Positions 7,601-15,905 of a stretch of DNA of 64,000 bases are shown in pieces (within the stretch, counting starts at the first letter, position 1; the number at the start of each line of letters is the position of its first letter). The notes under the pieces are model-generated. The model had not been told where the DNA came from, did no database searches, and saw nothing but the letters and a program-made list of their open reading frames with translations. The stretch is from positions 149,190 to 213,189 of the IMG/VR virus record IMGVR_UViG_3300037010_001227. The stretch is one strand, 5' to 3'. The position numbers and the translations under genes were made by a program. The DNA is from a virus.

Positions 7601-8602
7601 ATGAATGTTACGCAGAACTTGATCAACAACATCCTTAAAGCTAAGACAGTTTACTATCATTCTGGTTGTCCAGACGGTATTATTGCAAGGGAGTTTATTT
7701 TTCGAACATTAACTGAAGGTATGAATAAACCTTGCACGGCTGTGTTTGAACCATATTTTCCTGGTAATAAGTTGACTGTAACTGACAACTGTGTTTTCAT
7801 TGATGTTGCTCCAATTCAAGAGCAATATGAAGACTTTTTAAAAGCTGGTAGTGTTATTATGGACCACCATATTACCAATAAGCCAAGCAATTATGATGAG
7901 CTGGATATTGCTTATCCAGATCAACTTAGATTTGGTCTGAATGCAAACAATGAGAGTGGAGCCCAACTTGCTTTTGAATGTTTGGAGTTTCACCTAAAAG
8001 CAAAGGGCTATATTGGCTTTACAGGTAGTATTGAACGACATATTGCCAATCTTATTGCGATTGGTGATTGTTGGGATACTAAAAGTCCTTTTTTTGAAAA
8101 AGCCAGATTCCTTGGTCAATACATTGCAATGTATGGGAATGATTATGACAAAGGTATCCCTGGACAAAACTTCATTGAACAAGCCTACGAATATGGTAGA
8201 CTAAGAAAGAGAAGTTTTGAGCGGACGGTCAAGAAAGTTATTATCCAACAGTTTTCAATGAGTGTTCCTGAAAGAGTAATGAAAATTGCTTTTATGAACA
8301 CTCATGATGGAATATCTGATGTGTCTGAAATACTTAGAATAGAACAGAATATTGATCTAATTGTTGGTTGGATTATCCAAAAGATACTGATTGACGGTGT
8401 TCCAACTGACGTAATTTCTTACTCACTTCGATCTAATGACAAGTTTGACTGTTCTAAGTTTGCTAAATACTGCAATATTCGTGGTGGAGGTCATCCAAAA
8501 GCAGCTGGATTTATTATCAACCTATCTGAAACAAACAGACTTAATGGTATGGATTATTTTATGCAACTTCTAGCTACTTACTCACCTAAAAGTTATGTTT
8601 AA
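7601..8602 (+). CDS. DHH-family phosphoesterase
   Basis: A 333-residue protein. ATG 7601 follows AGGAGGG and is preferred to the TTG three bases upstream. The N-terminal DHH domain shows HSGCPDG (residues 20-26), FIDVAP near 66 and MDHH near 87, all metal-binding positions. The C-terminal DHHA1 part has the RGGGHPKAAGF motif that binds the substrate phosphate. Such enzymes cleave nucleotide substrates (nanoRNA, pAp or cyclic dinucleotides). In a phage, degradation of signalling dinucleotides or of short RNAs is conceivable but not shown. The gene end overlaps the next small gene. Confidence 0.85.
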   Translation: MNVTQNLINNILKAKTVYYHSGCPDGIIAREFIFRTLTEGMNKPCTAVFEPYFPGNKLTVTDNCVFIDVAPIQEQYEDFLKAGSVIMDHHITNKPSNYDELDIAYPDQLRFGLNANNESGAQLAFECLEFHLKAKGYIGFTGSIERHIANLIAIGDCWDTKSPFFEKARFLGQYIAMYGNDYDKGIPGQNFIEQAYEYGRLRKRSFERTVKKVIIQQFSMSVPERVMKIAFMNTHDGISDVSEILRIEQNIDLIVGWIIQKILIDGVPTDVISYSLRSNDKFDCSKFAKYCNIRGGGHPKAAGFIINLSETNRLNGMDYFMQLLATYSPKSYV

Positions 8603-8780
8603 TATAGAACCACATGCATTTAGCAAACGAATTAAGATGATGCCTTATGTGGTTTGTTCGAAATGTGGTATGGTGAAACTAAATAACCCATTTTCTTTAT
8701 GGTGTATTAGAATGGGTTGTGACCACGAAGAACATCCAGACTATAACAATCAACGAAGTAAGGCATTACATGTATCTTGA
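8595..8780 (+). CDS. Small Cys-rich (zinc-ribbon-like) protein
   Basis: A 61-residue basic protein overlapping the DHH gene by 8 bases. It contains CSKCG and, 16 residues later, CIRMGCDH, four Cys in a zinc-ribbon-like arrangement. Many phages carry such mini zinc proteins of unknown role. Confidence 0.6.
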   Translation: MFNIEPHAFSKRIKMMPYVVCSKCGMVKLNNPFSLWCIRMGCDHEEHPDYNNQRSKALHVS

Positions 8781-8936
8781 ACTTGAATTACACAACAAGA
8801 CTTATACATCTATAAAAATAATAGATGTTAAGGATTCATAGGGACTTATTAATAGGTTTTCAATCAATTCATGAGTGGTCATGGATCTCTTAGTTTAAAT
8901 CTTATTAATGGTAATATATTAGTGTTAAGTAAGTAG
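8770..8936 (+). pseudogene. Frameshifted small ORF
   Basis: An ATG overlapping the previous gene's end opens LELELHNKTYTSIKIIDVKD, then a TAG. After a shift near 8870 another frame reads SGHGSLSLNLINGNILVLSK to TAG 8934. The second part has a two-strand, Gly/Ser/Leu pattern like that in the pseudogene at 54.4 kb. Probably a broken beta-rich small protein. Confidence 0.4.
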
Positions 8937-8943
8937 CACCTAA

Positions 8944-9048
8944 ATGCAGGAACACTCACAATCGTGGAATGATTTGTTTGTTGCTGCTATTACTAAACCT
9001 CACGGTTTCATCACATTTTCAATCCTTCTAAGGAGACTACAATGGTAG
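8944..9048 (+). CDS. 34-residue ORF leading into the next gene
   Basis: From ATG 8944 to TAG 9046, overlapping the start of the following gene by 7 bases. It reads SQSWNDLFVAAITKPHGFIT in its middle. There is no good ribosome binding site. Listed because the overlap is of the kind seen between real genes here. Confidence 0.3.
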   Translation: MQEHSQSWNDLFVAAITKPHGFITFSILLRRLQW

Positions 9049-9482
9049 AAGAGACACAGCCTAGAGATTACAGAGAGATTCGTAAGTGGATTAAGGGATT
9101 CCATCGGGGTTCTTATAATCTTATTGGGTTTCTGATGGCTTCTTATAATAAGGAAACTGAGTCAGTTAGAGTTGGTTGGAGTTTTTGTGCTCCAACAGAT
9201 GTTTTCAGTAAGAAAGTAGCTGAAAACATTGCTCGTGGACGTATCGACAAGATGACTACAGCTCGTATCCCCAAGCGTTATCTGGATGAAGTTGAAATAT
9301 TCGTTCAGACTTGCAAAGCATATTACAACACGAATGAAATCTATGTTTGTTGCGGTAATACTTGCGATACTGATCCAGGCTATTTTGATGAAGAAGATTG
9401 CAATTGTTCTATTTGTGATACGTGTGAGGATTTAGATTGCAAAGAATGTACAGAGTGTGATGGTTGTTCAGAGTATGATTAA
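9042..9482 (+). CDS. Hypothetical protein with Cys-rich acidic tail
   Basis: A 146-residue protein with a strong AAGGAG site before ATG 9042. Residues 1-110 are a mixed fold that includes VGWSFCAPTDVFSK, a segment I associate with a widespread phage family of unknown function. Residues 115-146 are a tail with ten Cys among Asp and Glu (CCGN, CNCSICDTC, CKECTECDGC). That spacing would suit metal binding (zinc or iron-sulfur), but no known domain matches. The tail is unusual next to an otherwise ordinary protein. Confidence 0.7.
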   Translation: MVEETQPRDYREIRKWIKGFHRGSYNLIGFLMASYNKETESVRVGWSFCAPTDVFSKKVAENIARGRIDKMTTARIPKRYLDEVEIFVQTCKAYYNTNEIYVCCGNTCDTDPGYFDEEDCNCSICDTCEDLDCKECTECDGCSEYD

Positions 9483-9489
9483 ACAAGCG

Positions 9490-9640
9490 GTAGGAGACTG
9501 TTAGTCAATGCTGAGGTCTAAATAACCAACTGTCAGAAGTGCCCAACTGCAAGACTGAAAGAACTCCTAAAGCAGGTTTTGCACACGAGTATTACGGTTC
9601 AAGTTCACCCTTTCAAACAACAGTAAGGAAAATGTCGTAA
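9490..9640 (+). pseudogene. Decayed small Cys-containing ORF
   Basis: One frame reads ETVSQC, then TGA, then GLNNQLSEVPNCKTERTPKA and GFAHEYYGSSSPFQTTVRKM to TAA 9638. The sequence after the stop looks like a compact zinc-binding protein whose first Cys pair is interrupted by the TGA. The start is unclear. Confidence 0.4.
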
Positions 9641-9658
9641 TAATAGTAACGGGGTGGT

Positions 9659-9787
9659 ATGTATAGTAAATAAACTTATTACAACAAATAGAACAATCTA
9701 AAATGGCCATCTGAAGCACCACACGGTAATCAGATATCAGATTGGTGTCCACTTTCACAGGAGAAATATGAAGACCCAGCCTATTAA
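9659..9787 (+). pseudogene. Small ORF with two in-frame stops
   Basis: From ATG 9659, 42 codons stay in frame to a TAA inside the next gene, interrupted by TAA (codon 5) and TAG (codon 11). It reads LKWPSEAPHGNQISDWCPLS near the end. The frame is kept and only nonsense changes separate it from an open gene. Confidence 0.45.
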
Positions 9788-10292
9788 GACATTTGAGTTT
9801 GTAGTTGCAATAACTTCAGAAGAACCAAAGAAGGTTGAAATACCTTCTATTACAGCACTAAGTAACCATCTTCAGTATCTGATTGATCATCAGGCTGGAA
9901 GTTGGATTGGTCAGGATTGGGTTCCTGAACAGTATTATAATCCACAGCTTGATTATTCAATTAAAGAACTTGAAAATTTCTTTAAGACTCAGGCTAATGT
10001 TATTGCAAAGTGTAAGGAAACTCAAGTTAAACTTGAGAAACTTTACAGTGACCTTTGTAGGGAAATTGAAGAAGAAAAAGAAGAAAAAGAATTCAAAATT
10101 GGTGATAGGGTTATTCGAAATTGTCCTCCTGTTGACATTGGACCATATAGCATCATGAACGGTGAAATTGGAACAATCGTAGCAATTTCACCTAATGTAA
10201 ATAATTGTTATCGTGTTATTTGGGATAGATTTCCAAAATTCAAATGTTCATATAGTAAAAATCATTTACTGAAATATGGAGGAGGTCGTTAA
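9768..10292 (+). CDS. Hypothetical protein with C-terminal SH3/KOW-like barrel
   Basis: A 174-residue protein. Residues 1-60 include a Trp-rich surface (SWIGQDW), 60-100 form a charged helix ending in a run of Glu/Lys, and 105-174 (FKIGDRVIRN ... GEIGTIVAI ... YRVIWD) have the spacing of an SH3-like beta barrel, often used for nucleic acid or protein binding. A good AGGAG site precedes ATG 9768. The stop overlaps the next gene's ATG (TAATG). Confidence 0.7.
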   Translation: MKTQPIKTFEFVVAITSEEPKKVEIPSITALSNHLQYLIDHQAGSWIGQDWVPEQYYNPQLDYSIKELENFFKTQANVIAKCKETQVKLEKLYSDLCREIEEEKEEKEFKIGDRVIRNCPPVDIGPYSIMNGEIGTIVAISPNVNNCYRVIWDRFPKFKCSYSKNHLLKYGGGR

Positions 10293-10846
10293 TGAGAATA
10301 ATGTTTGTTGGAAAAAAAAGAGCCGGAAAAGATATCGCCACTTCTTTCTTTAGAAGTCATTATGGTGGTTATACCGATAGTTTTGCGGCACCAATTTATG
10401 AGATTATGTATAGTATCCAAGATAAACTTGGTATTGCTCGTCACAAAGACAGAGACATTCTCAAGTTTGTTGGTGCTTTAGGCCGTGCAATTGATCCTAA
10501 TTTCTGGATTAATAAGCTGAAAGAACGAGTTTTTGAATCTGCTCACCGTAATGAGAATGTGTTTATTTCAGACGGTAGATTTGAAAATGAGTTGAATGAA
10601 ATGCGTAAGATGGGATTCATTCTTGTTAAAATTCATTGTTCGGATTCAATCAGAAAGAATCGGCTACTTCCAGAAGATGTAGTTAATGATGCTGATATCT
10701 CTGAAAACGGTTATCCTGCCGATTATCCTTTCGATATGGTAATTACTAATGAAGGGACTCTTGAAGAGTTTCACAACGCTCTTTGGGAACTCGGAAACAA
10801 AGTAACCAAGAATGAAATTAAGCCTAGAACAGTATTTGATTCCTGA
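10292..10846 (+). CDS. Deoxynucleoside monophosphate kinase
   Basis: A 184-residue P-loop kinase of the T4 gp1 type, which converts dNMPs, including modified ones, to dNDPs for phage DNA synthesis. The nucleotide loop is VGKKRAGKD (residues 6-14), close to the GxKxxGKD variant of this family. Further typical stretches are KFVGALGRAIDPNFWI and ISDGRFENEL, the latter forming the magnesium and substrate site. The length is shorter than T4 gp1 (241 residues) but in the range of phage relatives. It sits with the other nucleotide-metabolism genes of this region (deaminase at 12.7 kb, ThyX at 25.7 kb). Confidence 0.88.
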   Translation: MRIMFVGKKRAGKDIATSFFRSHYGGYTDSFAAPIYEIMYSIQDKLGIARHKDRDILKFVGALGRAIDPNFWINKLKERVFESAHRNENVFISDGRFENELNEMRKMGFILVKIHCSDSIRKNRLLPEDVVNDADISENGYPADYPFDMVITNEGTLEEFHNALWELGNKVTKNEIKPRTVFDS

Positions 10847-11225
10847 GCATAGATTTCCAATTCCATTTCATCCTTTCAAGGAATTGGAATGCTATCACTA
10901 CTACGATGGTCCTGTTTGTGCTCTCGTAGAAGATGGAAGACAAAAATATATTTCAATTTATTGGAATGAGAACAGAGAGGCTCAAACTCAAACATTTGTT
11001 TATTTTCCTACGGATGAAGTTACAACAGATGCCTTAGTCAATAATAAAATAACATTGCTAGAGTTTGAACTATCTGTTCCTTATATAATAGTAATACGAG
11101 AATACTTTAAAGATATTTATCCTTCAGCATGTTGGAAAGTATCTCCACTATTAGTAGATCCAAAAGAATTTGCGAGTCCAGGAGTATATATGTTTCTGGA
11201 GCCGCCAGCAGAGGAGAAACAATGA
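10812..11225 (+). CDS. Hypothetical protein
   Basis: A 137-residue protein overlapping the end of the kinase gene by 35 bases. It is beta-rich, with many aromatic residues and a Pro-rich C-terminus (FLEPPAEEKQ). No domain recognised. The end carries the GAGGAG ribosome binding site of the next gene. Confidence 0.6.
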   Translation: MKLSLEQYLIPEHRFPIPFHPFKELECYHYYDGPVCALVEDGRQKYISIYWNENREAQTQTFVYFPTDEVTTDALVNNKITLLEFELSVPYIIVIREYFKDIYPSACWKVSPLLVDPKEFASPGVYMFLEPPAEEKQ

Positions 11226-11830
11226 ATCTAGTAGTAGAAAACATCGGTAAGGAACGGGCTTCTTATGTAATCGGTTTTGAAGGTCATATCAATGCTGAAA
11301 CTAAGGAACCTATTCATATTAGTAAGCGTAGTGTAGAAGTTCTAAAGCAGATGATTGATCTTGGTAACCAGTTTAATGCTGCAAAGCCAATGCTAGAAAA
11401 GGGTGTCTTTGATCGTCTAAAGGGTTTTCCCAATGGCGAAGATATTCTTCTCTATCTTGAAAACAATGGTATTGATGTGTTCGAGTATATCGAAACTGCA
11501 TCAAAGACCTTTGAAGATACCGTCAAGGCAAGTGGAAACACAGGTGAACGTGCAAAGAGGGGTCAGGGATATATTTCCAAATCTCAGAAGTTCGCTAATA
11601 ACAGTGTTGCTAAGTTAGCTTGTCTTCTAGCGCCTGCATCTAAGACTGGCACAGTATCAGACGAACAGCTAATTGCTGGTTTTGACGCTGCTGTTAAGAT
11701 GATGAGTGAAGTAACACAGGAAAACGCTGTAGCTATCGCTCGTAAGATTGCAGAAAAGACTGGCTTGGATAGTGATGGTAGAATAAGGCTTCGCGCAGAA
11801 AGTGTTAAAGAAGAAAATACTGAAGAGTAA
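11222..11830 (+). CDS. Hypothetical protein
   Basis: A 202-residue soluble helical protein. An upstream in-frame ATG at 11129 would overlap the previous gene by about 100 bases. The ATG at 11222, right behind GAGGAGAAACA, is the likely start. The protein is Ala/Lys/Glu rich with long amphipathic helices and ends in an acidic tail. Codon use is unremarkable. The function is unknown. It is the last intact gene before a decayed endonuclease on the other strand. Confidence 0.7.
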   Translation: MNLVVENIGKERASYVIGFEGHINAETKEPIHISKRSVEVLKQMIDLGNQFNAAKPMLEKGVFDRLKGFPNGEDILLYLENNGIDVFEYIETASKTFEDTVKASGNTGERAKRGQGYISKSQKFANNSVAKLACLLAPASKTGTVSDEQLIAGFDAAVKMMSEVTQENAVAIARKIAEKTGLDSDGRIRLRAESVKEENTEE

Positions 11831-11839
11831 GTTGTATTT

Positions 11840-12460
11840 TTAGTTTTGTGCTTCTTGCATTTTAACTTGATTTTCGGGAGAAATTTTTCTATTTTGTTCT
11901 TTAGCGATTTTAGATAATTTCTCCCGAGTTTACTTAGTGTGTAGTTTACCAGGAATCTGTTTGTGAGTATCTGACATTTTTCTGGTTTCTTCTAATATAG
12001 GTTCTCTTATTTTATTGGACTGACGAATTTTCTCTTTAGATTCGTCAGTCCAAACTCTATTTTATTCCATTCAATTAACCGTTGGCGAGCCTCTTCTGAA
12101 ATTGGATGAGGTTTGCCAGTAGCTAATATGGATTTAGCTTTTCGTTGTTCTTCAGTTAGTGGTGATTTCTTTATTACCAACCAGCCTGCTATTATACCCA
12201 TTGTTATAGGAATCAGAAATATCCATAGCACACTGTTCATAAAATAATAGATTTTTAAGTTCACAATATAGTAAAATTTCAAAAATAAAGTTAGCTTCGT
12301 CATGCTTATTCCAAGAGTTTTGTAATCTTGGTGAATAGTGGTTATCAGTTTAACTGGCCATACTAACAAGTTCGAAAGGTTACTATAGAACCTATATATA
12401 TAATTTTCCAGTTACTAAATTACGAAGTTGATACATATCTGATATCTGTGGTAGTGCTTT
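11840..12460 (-). pseudogene. Decayed GIY-YIG homing endonuclease with NUMOD3-like repeats
   Basis: On the minus strand, fragments in several frames line up as one GIY-YIG enzyme. The start is MYQLRNLVTGK followed by YIGS. The next part is HDEANFIFEILLYCELKNLL, with FYEQ following. After that come NUMOD3-like pieces (LTEEQRKAK, ISEEARQRLIEWN, WTDESKEKIRQSNK). At least three frameshifts and several stops lie between. It therefore cannot make the nuclease, which in intact form cuts DNA through the GIY-YIG domain and binds target DNA through the NUMOD units. Confidence 0.78.
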
Positions 12461-12695
12461 GCTTGTCATATATTTACTTGTGTGGATGAATACGACTACG
12501 ATACAGTGGACGCTACTATGACAAAAGTGTTCAAGGTCATTAAACGTTACAGTTGGTAAAGTTGCTGGACAGGGTGGAATTTCTGACCTAGTCCTGTAAA
12601 TAAGACTTTAGAAAAGTGCCTTTCGACCCGATTACATAGTAAGCCGGCTGATTTAAAACAAAACAATCCCACCCAGTCACGCAAAAATTGACCCT

Positions 12696-12719
12696 TGCCT
12701 CTCTTTTGAGGCATTTTTT
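12696..12719 (+). terminator. Intrinsic terminator
   Basis: TGCCTC (12696-12701) pairs exactly with GAGGCA (12708-12713) around a 6-base loop, and six T follow immediately. This is a textbook rho-independent terminator. It ends 18 bases before the deaminase ATG (12738), so that gene must be served by read-through, by a promoter inside this short interval, or by a start further in. Confidence 0.8.
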
Positions 12720-12737
12720 ATGTTTGGAGTTTTTGAA

Positions 12738-13247
12738 ATGAAAATTGCGGGCATGTATCAGTTTGATAATATTCATAATGTTTATGTTAATGTTACACAG
12801 CCAATTGTAATGCTAAGTAATTTACCAGCTTCTATCAAACGTGGATTTGAAGCAGCTCTTGTGGCATCTAATCATTCTGATGGATTGCAAAGAAGATTGA
12901 GAATGGGAGCTGCTATTTATGCTGGCTCCAGACTTTTGAGTATAGGCTTCAATCAGTATCAGAAAACAAAGCCAGGAAATAAGTTCTTCAAAGTTGGAGA
13001 AAATGGTGTGGTCAAAGAGTTTCTAAAGACCATTCATGCTGAACAAAATGCATTGATTAAAATCAGGCATAGAGATTATAGTAACAACAAACTCAGTATG
13101 TATATTTATAGATCTGATTCAAATGGAAATCCTGCTACATCAGCACCATGTCCATTATGTCAAGCTGATATTAAAAAAGCTGGTATAGCTAAAGTTTATT
13201 TTATAGCTCCTGGTGGATATCTTGGTTATTGGAATACTGGTATTTAG
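12738..13247 (+). CDS. Cytidine/dCMP deaminase family protein
   Basis: A 169-residue zinc deaminase. The first zinc site H100-A-E102 (TIHAEQNAL) contains the catalytic Glu, and the second is P137-C-P-L-C141 (SAPCPLCQADI). This is the dCMP/cytidine deaminase signature. In phages such enzymes usually feed dUMP to thymidylate synthase, and a ThyX gene is present at 25.7 kb. An in-frame ATG at 12720 exists, but 12738 is better placed behind GGAG. The first 40 residues form an extension of unknown role before the deaminase core. The substrate (free nucleotide or polynucleotide) is inferred from the family only. Confidence 0.82.
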   Translation: MKIAGMYQFDNIHNVYVNVTQPIVMLSNLPASIKRGFEAALVASNHSDGLQRRLRMGAAIYAGSRLLSIGFNQYQKTKPGNKFFKVGENGVVKEFLKTIHAEQNALIKIRHRDYSNNKLSMYIYRSDSNGNPATSAPCPLCQADIKKAGIAKVYFIAPGGYLGYWNTGI

Positions 13248-13511
13248 TATCTCTTTTTATATACCTACTAAATAATCGTATTTACCACATACTAGCTAAC
13301 GTAATTTGTATTTCTTTATCTAAAGTATTTTATAAAATACACTAAATTGTGTTTATTTCTACCATTTATTTTATTTGTTTCATTCCAGTATACATAGTTT
13401 TTGCATAGTTATACTTATTATCAGAGATAATAATAAATTTATTAATAGCTTCTATTTGCATAAGTCGTTTAGGCTAATATACGCTATGTATCAGACTATA
13501 CAGGATACCAG

Positions 13512-14138
13512 ATGAGAATCTCCGCTAAGGAATATATTAAGCAGTATAGAAGTGGTTGCGAAGATTACATTATGCAGTTTTTCGGAAATAGAGAAGAACT
13601 AGTAATTGAGGGTGGTTTCCTTAAATGGGAACAGGATGCTTCTCAATGGGCTGGGCCTTGGATGGGAAATTTTGTTCTGTATGTAGTTTCTGATTTCAGA
13701 CAAACCAGACTGCCGAAAGAAGAAGAACTTAAAACTAAATATTCCGAATACGTAATGGCTAATATAGATTCGTATCCACAGGATGTTGTTAGTAAGTGTT
13801 TTACTGAAGATCAATTTACCTGTTTCGTAGATGGTAAGAAATGGATAAGAACACAATTAACACTGGATGAACGAAGAGAGATTGTGGCAAATCTCTCCAG
13901 ACAGGAAGTTATGGATCTGAGTTTATCTATTAGAACTCAGATAAATCATTTCAATACAGTTGAAATATTGGGAGATGTTTGTAAAGAGCGTCCTTTTAAG
14001 TTGTATCTTTGCGGAAACAATGATACAGCATATTCTAAAACTTTTGCTACAAAGGAAGAAGCACTCTCAATGTTAGCCAAACTAGAACAAACTTCTAGTT
14101 GGGATATCATCTTTAACTATTTTGTATTCACTAAGTAG
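13512..14138 (+). CDS. Hypothetical protein
   Basis: A 208-residue soluble protein after an AGGA site. It contains a helical middle part (LTLDERREIVANLSRQEVM) and mixed strands elsewhere. No motif is recognised. It is isolated between a 264-base AT-rich non-coding interval (13248-13511), where I see no gene, and a pseudogene. Confidence 0.65.
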   Translation: MRISAKEYIKQYRSGCEDYIMQFFGNREELVIEGGFLKWEQDASQWAGPWMGNFVLYVVSDFRQTRLPKEEELKTKYSEYVMANIDSYPQDVVSKCFTEDQFTCFVDGKKWIRTQLTLDERREIVANLSRQEVMDLSLSIRTQINHFNTVEILGDVCKERPFKLYLCGNNDTAYSKTFATKEEALSMLAKLEQTSSWDIIFNYFVFTK

Positions 14139-14146
14139 AAGCATTT

Positions 14147-14342
14147 ATGACCAGTGCTGATGCACGATTCAAACACGATTCAAACACGATGAACTAATGT
14201 TTCGATTATTTATCAAACGAGACAATAATACAATAATACAATAACTCAAGAAGAAAATAAAAATCTTCTAGAATAAATGGATAATCTATGGTATGATCTA
14301 TCTGAAGATGAACTGGATAAAGTTAATGCCTTAGTAAGGTAG
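14147..14342 (+). pseudogene. Small conserved phage ORF broken by tandem duplications
   Basis: Read across frames, the parent protein is recoverable: TSADARFKHDELMFRLFIKR, then ITQEENKNLL, then MDNLWYDLSEDELDKVNALV. The last part matches a very common small phage protein type. The breaks are visible. An 11-base unit (ACGATTCAAAC) is repeated in tandem near 14167-14190, an 8-base unit (AATAATAC) is repeated near 14224-14245, and a TAA replaces a codon before MDNLW. Each duplication shifts the frame. Confidence 0.6.
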
Positions 14343-14372
14343 ACCGTAAACAACTATGAATTAAAGGAACCT

Positions 14373-14804
14373 ATGATGGGACGGAAAGCGTATAGAGCAG
14401 TAGATTTAGACGGAACTCTAGCATATTATACTAAATATGCTGGAGCTACTGTTATAGGAAAACCTATTGAACCAATGTTAGCTCAGGTAAAGAAGTGGCT
14501 TGAAAACGGTGATAGAGTGGCTATTTTCACGTCAAGAGTAGATCCTTCAGCAAAAGACCATAGAGAAGCTACTCTTGCTGTTGAACATTGGTGTAAAATT
14601 CATATTGGGCGCATTCTTCTTGTTACTGCTGTAAAGTCAAAAGATTTTACACATTTCTATGATGATCGAGCACAACAGGTTATCAAGAACAAAGGTATTA
14701 TAGTAGAATCACCCAACTTTGACGAAATAATTACTGACATTAATGATAATGGAAACCGTGCCGAAAGTATTCGTGTAGCTGGAGGATTAAATGGCAACTT
14801 CTAA
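14373..14804 (+). CDS. HAD-superfamily phosphatase
   Basis: A 143-residue compact HAD protein. Motif I is D11-L-D13-G-T (AVDLDGTLAYY), supplying the nucleophile and acid/base Asp. TSRVD near 54 fits motif II, a Lys-containing region follows, and FYDDRAQQV gives the late Asp pair that binds magnesium. The cap is minimal, as in phage polynucleotide phosphatase-like or nucleotidase proteins. The substrate is unknown. AAGGA precedes tandem ATGs at 14373 and 14376, and either may be used. Confidence 0.8.
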   Translation: MMGRKAYRAVDLDGTLAYYTKYAGATVIGKPIEPMLAQVKKWLENGDRVAIFTSRVDPSAKDHREATLAVEHWCKIHIGRILLVTAVKSKDFTHFYDDRAQQVIKNKGIIVESPNFDEIITDINDNGNRAESIRVAGGLNGNF

Positions 14805-14831
14805 GTATTATGGATATTGAGAATGTAAGGC

Positions 14832-15037
14832 ATGAAGAAAGATTTCTGTCTTACTCCTAAATTTGAATTGACAGATAATCAGGTTCTTTATGTGGATTAT
14901 TCAGGGCATGCTGTTGTTATGGACTTGAAGGCTAGTGGTCACCAGATACAATTGATTGGCATCAAATAGCAATGAAACCTGTATGCTATTTTACTCCACA
15001 AGAACTTGTAGATTTGGCCAGACAGCGTATTAATTAA
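14832..15037 (+). pseudogene. Frameshifted small protein gene
   Basis: ATG 14832 opens 45 codons (KKDFCLTPKFELTDNQVLYV and on) to TAG 14967. An overlapping frame from about 14945 continues DTIDWHQIAMKPVCYFTPQE to TAA 15035. Joined by one shift near 14940 they give a single protein of about 68 residues. Two separate mini-genes are less likely because the second has no ribosome binding site. Confidence 0.45.
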
Positions 15038-15045
15038 GGAGTGAC

Positions 15046-15219
15046 ATGAAAATCATACACTATCAAAACATAAATCCCATTATTTCTTACTTTACTGCAT
15101 GGGTCTTAGCTCTTATATTTATGATGAGTTTTGGCTCTGCTAGTTTTTATCATGCTTTTGCTACTATTGTTGCGGCCCAGTTTATTATTTGGGCTAATGA
15201 CATCTTAAAGGGTGTTTAA
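15046..15219 (+). CDS. 57-residue two-pass membrane protein
   Basis: A clear small gene: AAGGAG lies 6 bases before ATG 15046, and the TAA overlaps the next ATG (TAATG). The peptide has a hydrophobic span from ISYFTAWVLALIFMMSF and a second around AFATIVAAQFIIWA, separated by a short polar turn. Both termini are probably on the same side of the membrane. Function unknown. Several such mini membrane proteins occur in this genome. Confidence 0.7.
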   Translation: MKIIHYQNINPIISYFTAWVLALIFMMSFGSASFYHAFATIVAAQFIIWANDILKGV

Positions 15220-15452
15220 TGAAATTTACAACTGAAAATTCTGCTTATGAGGTGAATTTAGTAAATAAGGAAATTAGACGTTTAAAAGGATCTAGTGATC
15301 CTACTCCACGACAAGGTGAAGATGGTGTATGGAAGAAATACGAAGATATTTCTAAAGTAAGACCTGGGGAACCTGTTATAATTATCTGGCCTCCAGATAA
15401 AGGTTTAGCAAAAACTACTGTAACTTCAGCAGTTGTTAAAATAGGAGTGTAA
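15219..15452 (+). CDS. Hypothetical small protein
   Basis: A 77-residue beta-rich protein whose ATG overlaps the preceding stop. It contains RLKGSSDPTPRQGEDG and RPGEPVIIIWPP, which resembles short phage proteins with one small barrel. The function is unknown. It is followed directly by the next gene. Confidence 0.65.
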   Translation: MKFTTENSAYEVNLVNKEIRRLKGSSDPTPRQGEDGVWKKYEDISKVRPGEPVIIIWPPDKGLAKTTVTSAVVKIGV

Positions 15453-15674
15453 ATGGCTATATTAAAAGGGATTAGAAGCATCTCTGATGTTTACAGGGAT
15501 ATGGATCTTTTAGTAAATATCACTGATGGTAGTGAAGCTTATCATAAAGAGGCAGATGAATTGGTGTGTGAGTTGTTGAGAATCGTTTCTCATTCTAGTT
15601 CCAATAAAACAGCGATGCTAACAATTGCAGACAACTATAGAAAAATCATCACTTATCATGAGAGGTTTAAGTGA
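15453..15674 (+). CDS. Hypothetical small helical protein
   Basis: A 73-residue, largely alpha-helical protein starting right after the previous stop. No motif recognised. Its last codons overlap a GTG that opened a gene now broken by stops. Confidence 0.6.
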   Translation: MAILKGIRSISDVYRDMDLLVNITDGSEAYHKEADELVCELLRIVSHSSSNKTAMLTIADNYRKIITYHERFK

Positions 15675-15904
15675 AACCTTTAAAGTTTCCATACTAAGCT
15701 AAACTTGTATTTCCATTCAACTTAGAGCCACATTATAGACATGGATATCCCTTTTCTGAAGGTGATATTGTCTGTGTACTAGGAGAACTTACTGGAATGG
15801 ATGGACATTATGTTATTGCTTTAAATACAGATAGAGTAGTATTTGGTTTTTCATAGTGATTTCTAGAACCTAGTGATGATAAAACACCAAAGGATATGCT
15901 GTGA
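15671..15904 (+). pseudogene. SH3-like small gene with three in-frame stops
   Basis: From GTG 15671 (overlapping the previous TGA) 77 codons stay in frame to TGA 15902. Stops are TAA at codon 9 and a TAG-TGA pair after VVFGFS. The text EGDIVCVLGELTGMDGHYVI and DRVVFGFS resembles a small SH3-like barrel protein. No frameshift is needed. Confidence 0.5.
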
Positions 15905-15905
15905 A

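Noticed and set aside
9490-9600. tRNA gene (TTCAAGT T-loop-like text near 9598)
   Set aside because: The flanking bases do not pair as a T-stem, and no acceptor or anticodon stem can be drawn. The text reads better as a broken small gene.
12570-12676. Possible structured RNA (GGGTGGAAT near 12573 against ATCCCACCC near 12668)
   Set aside because: One imperfect 9-base pairing over 100 bases, with no further helices that I could find. Too weak to call.
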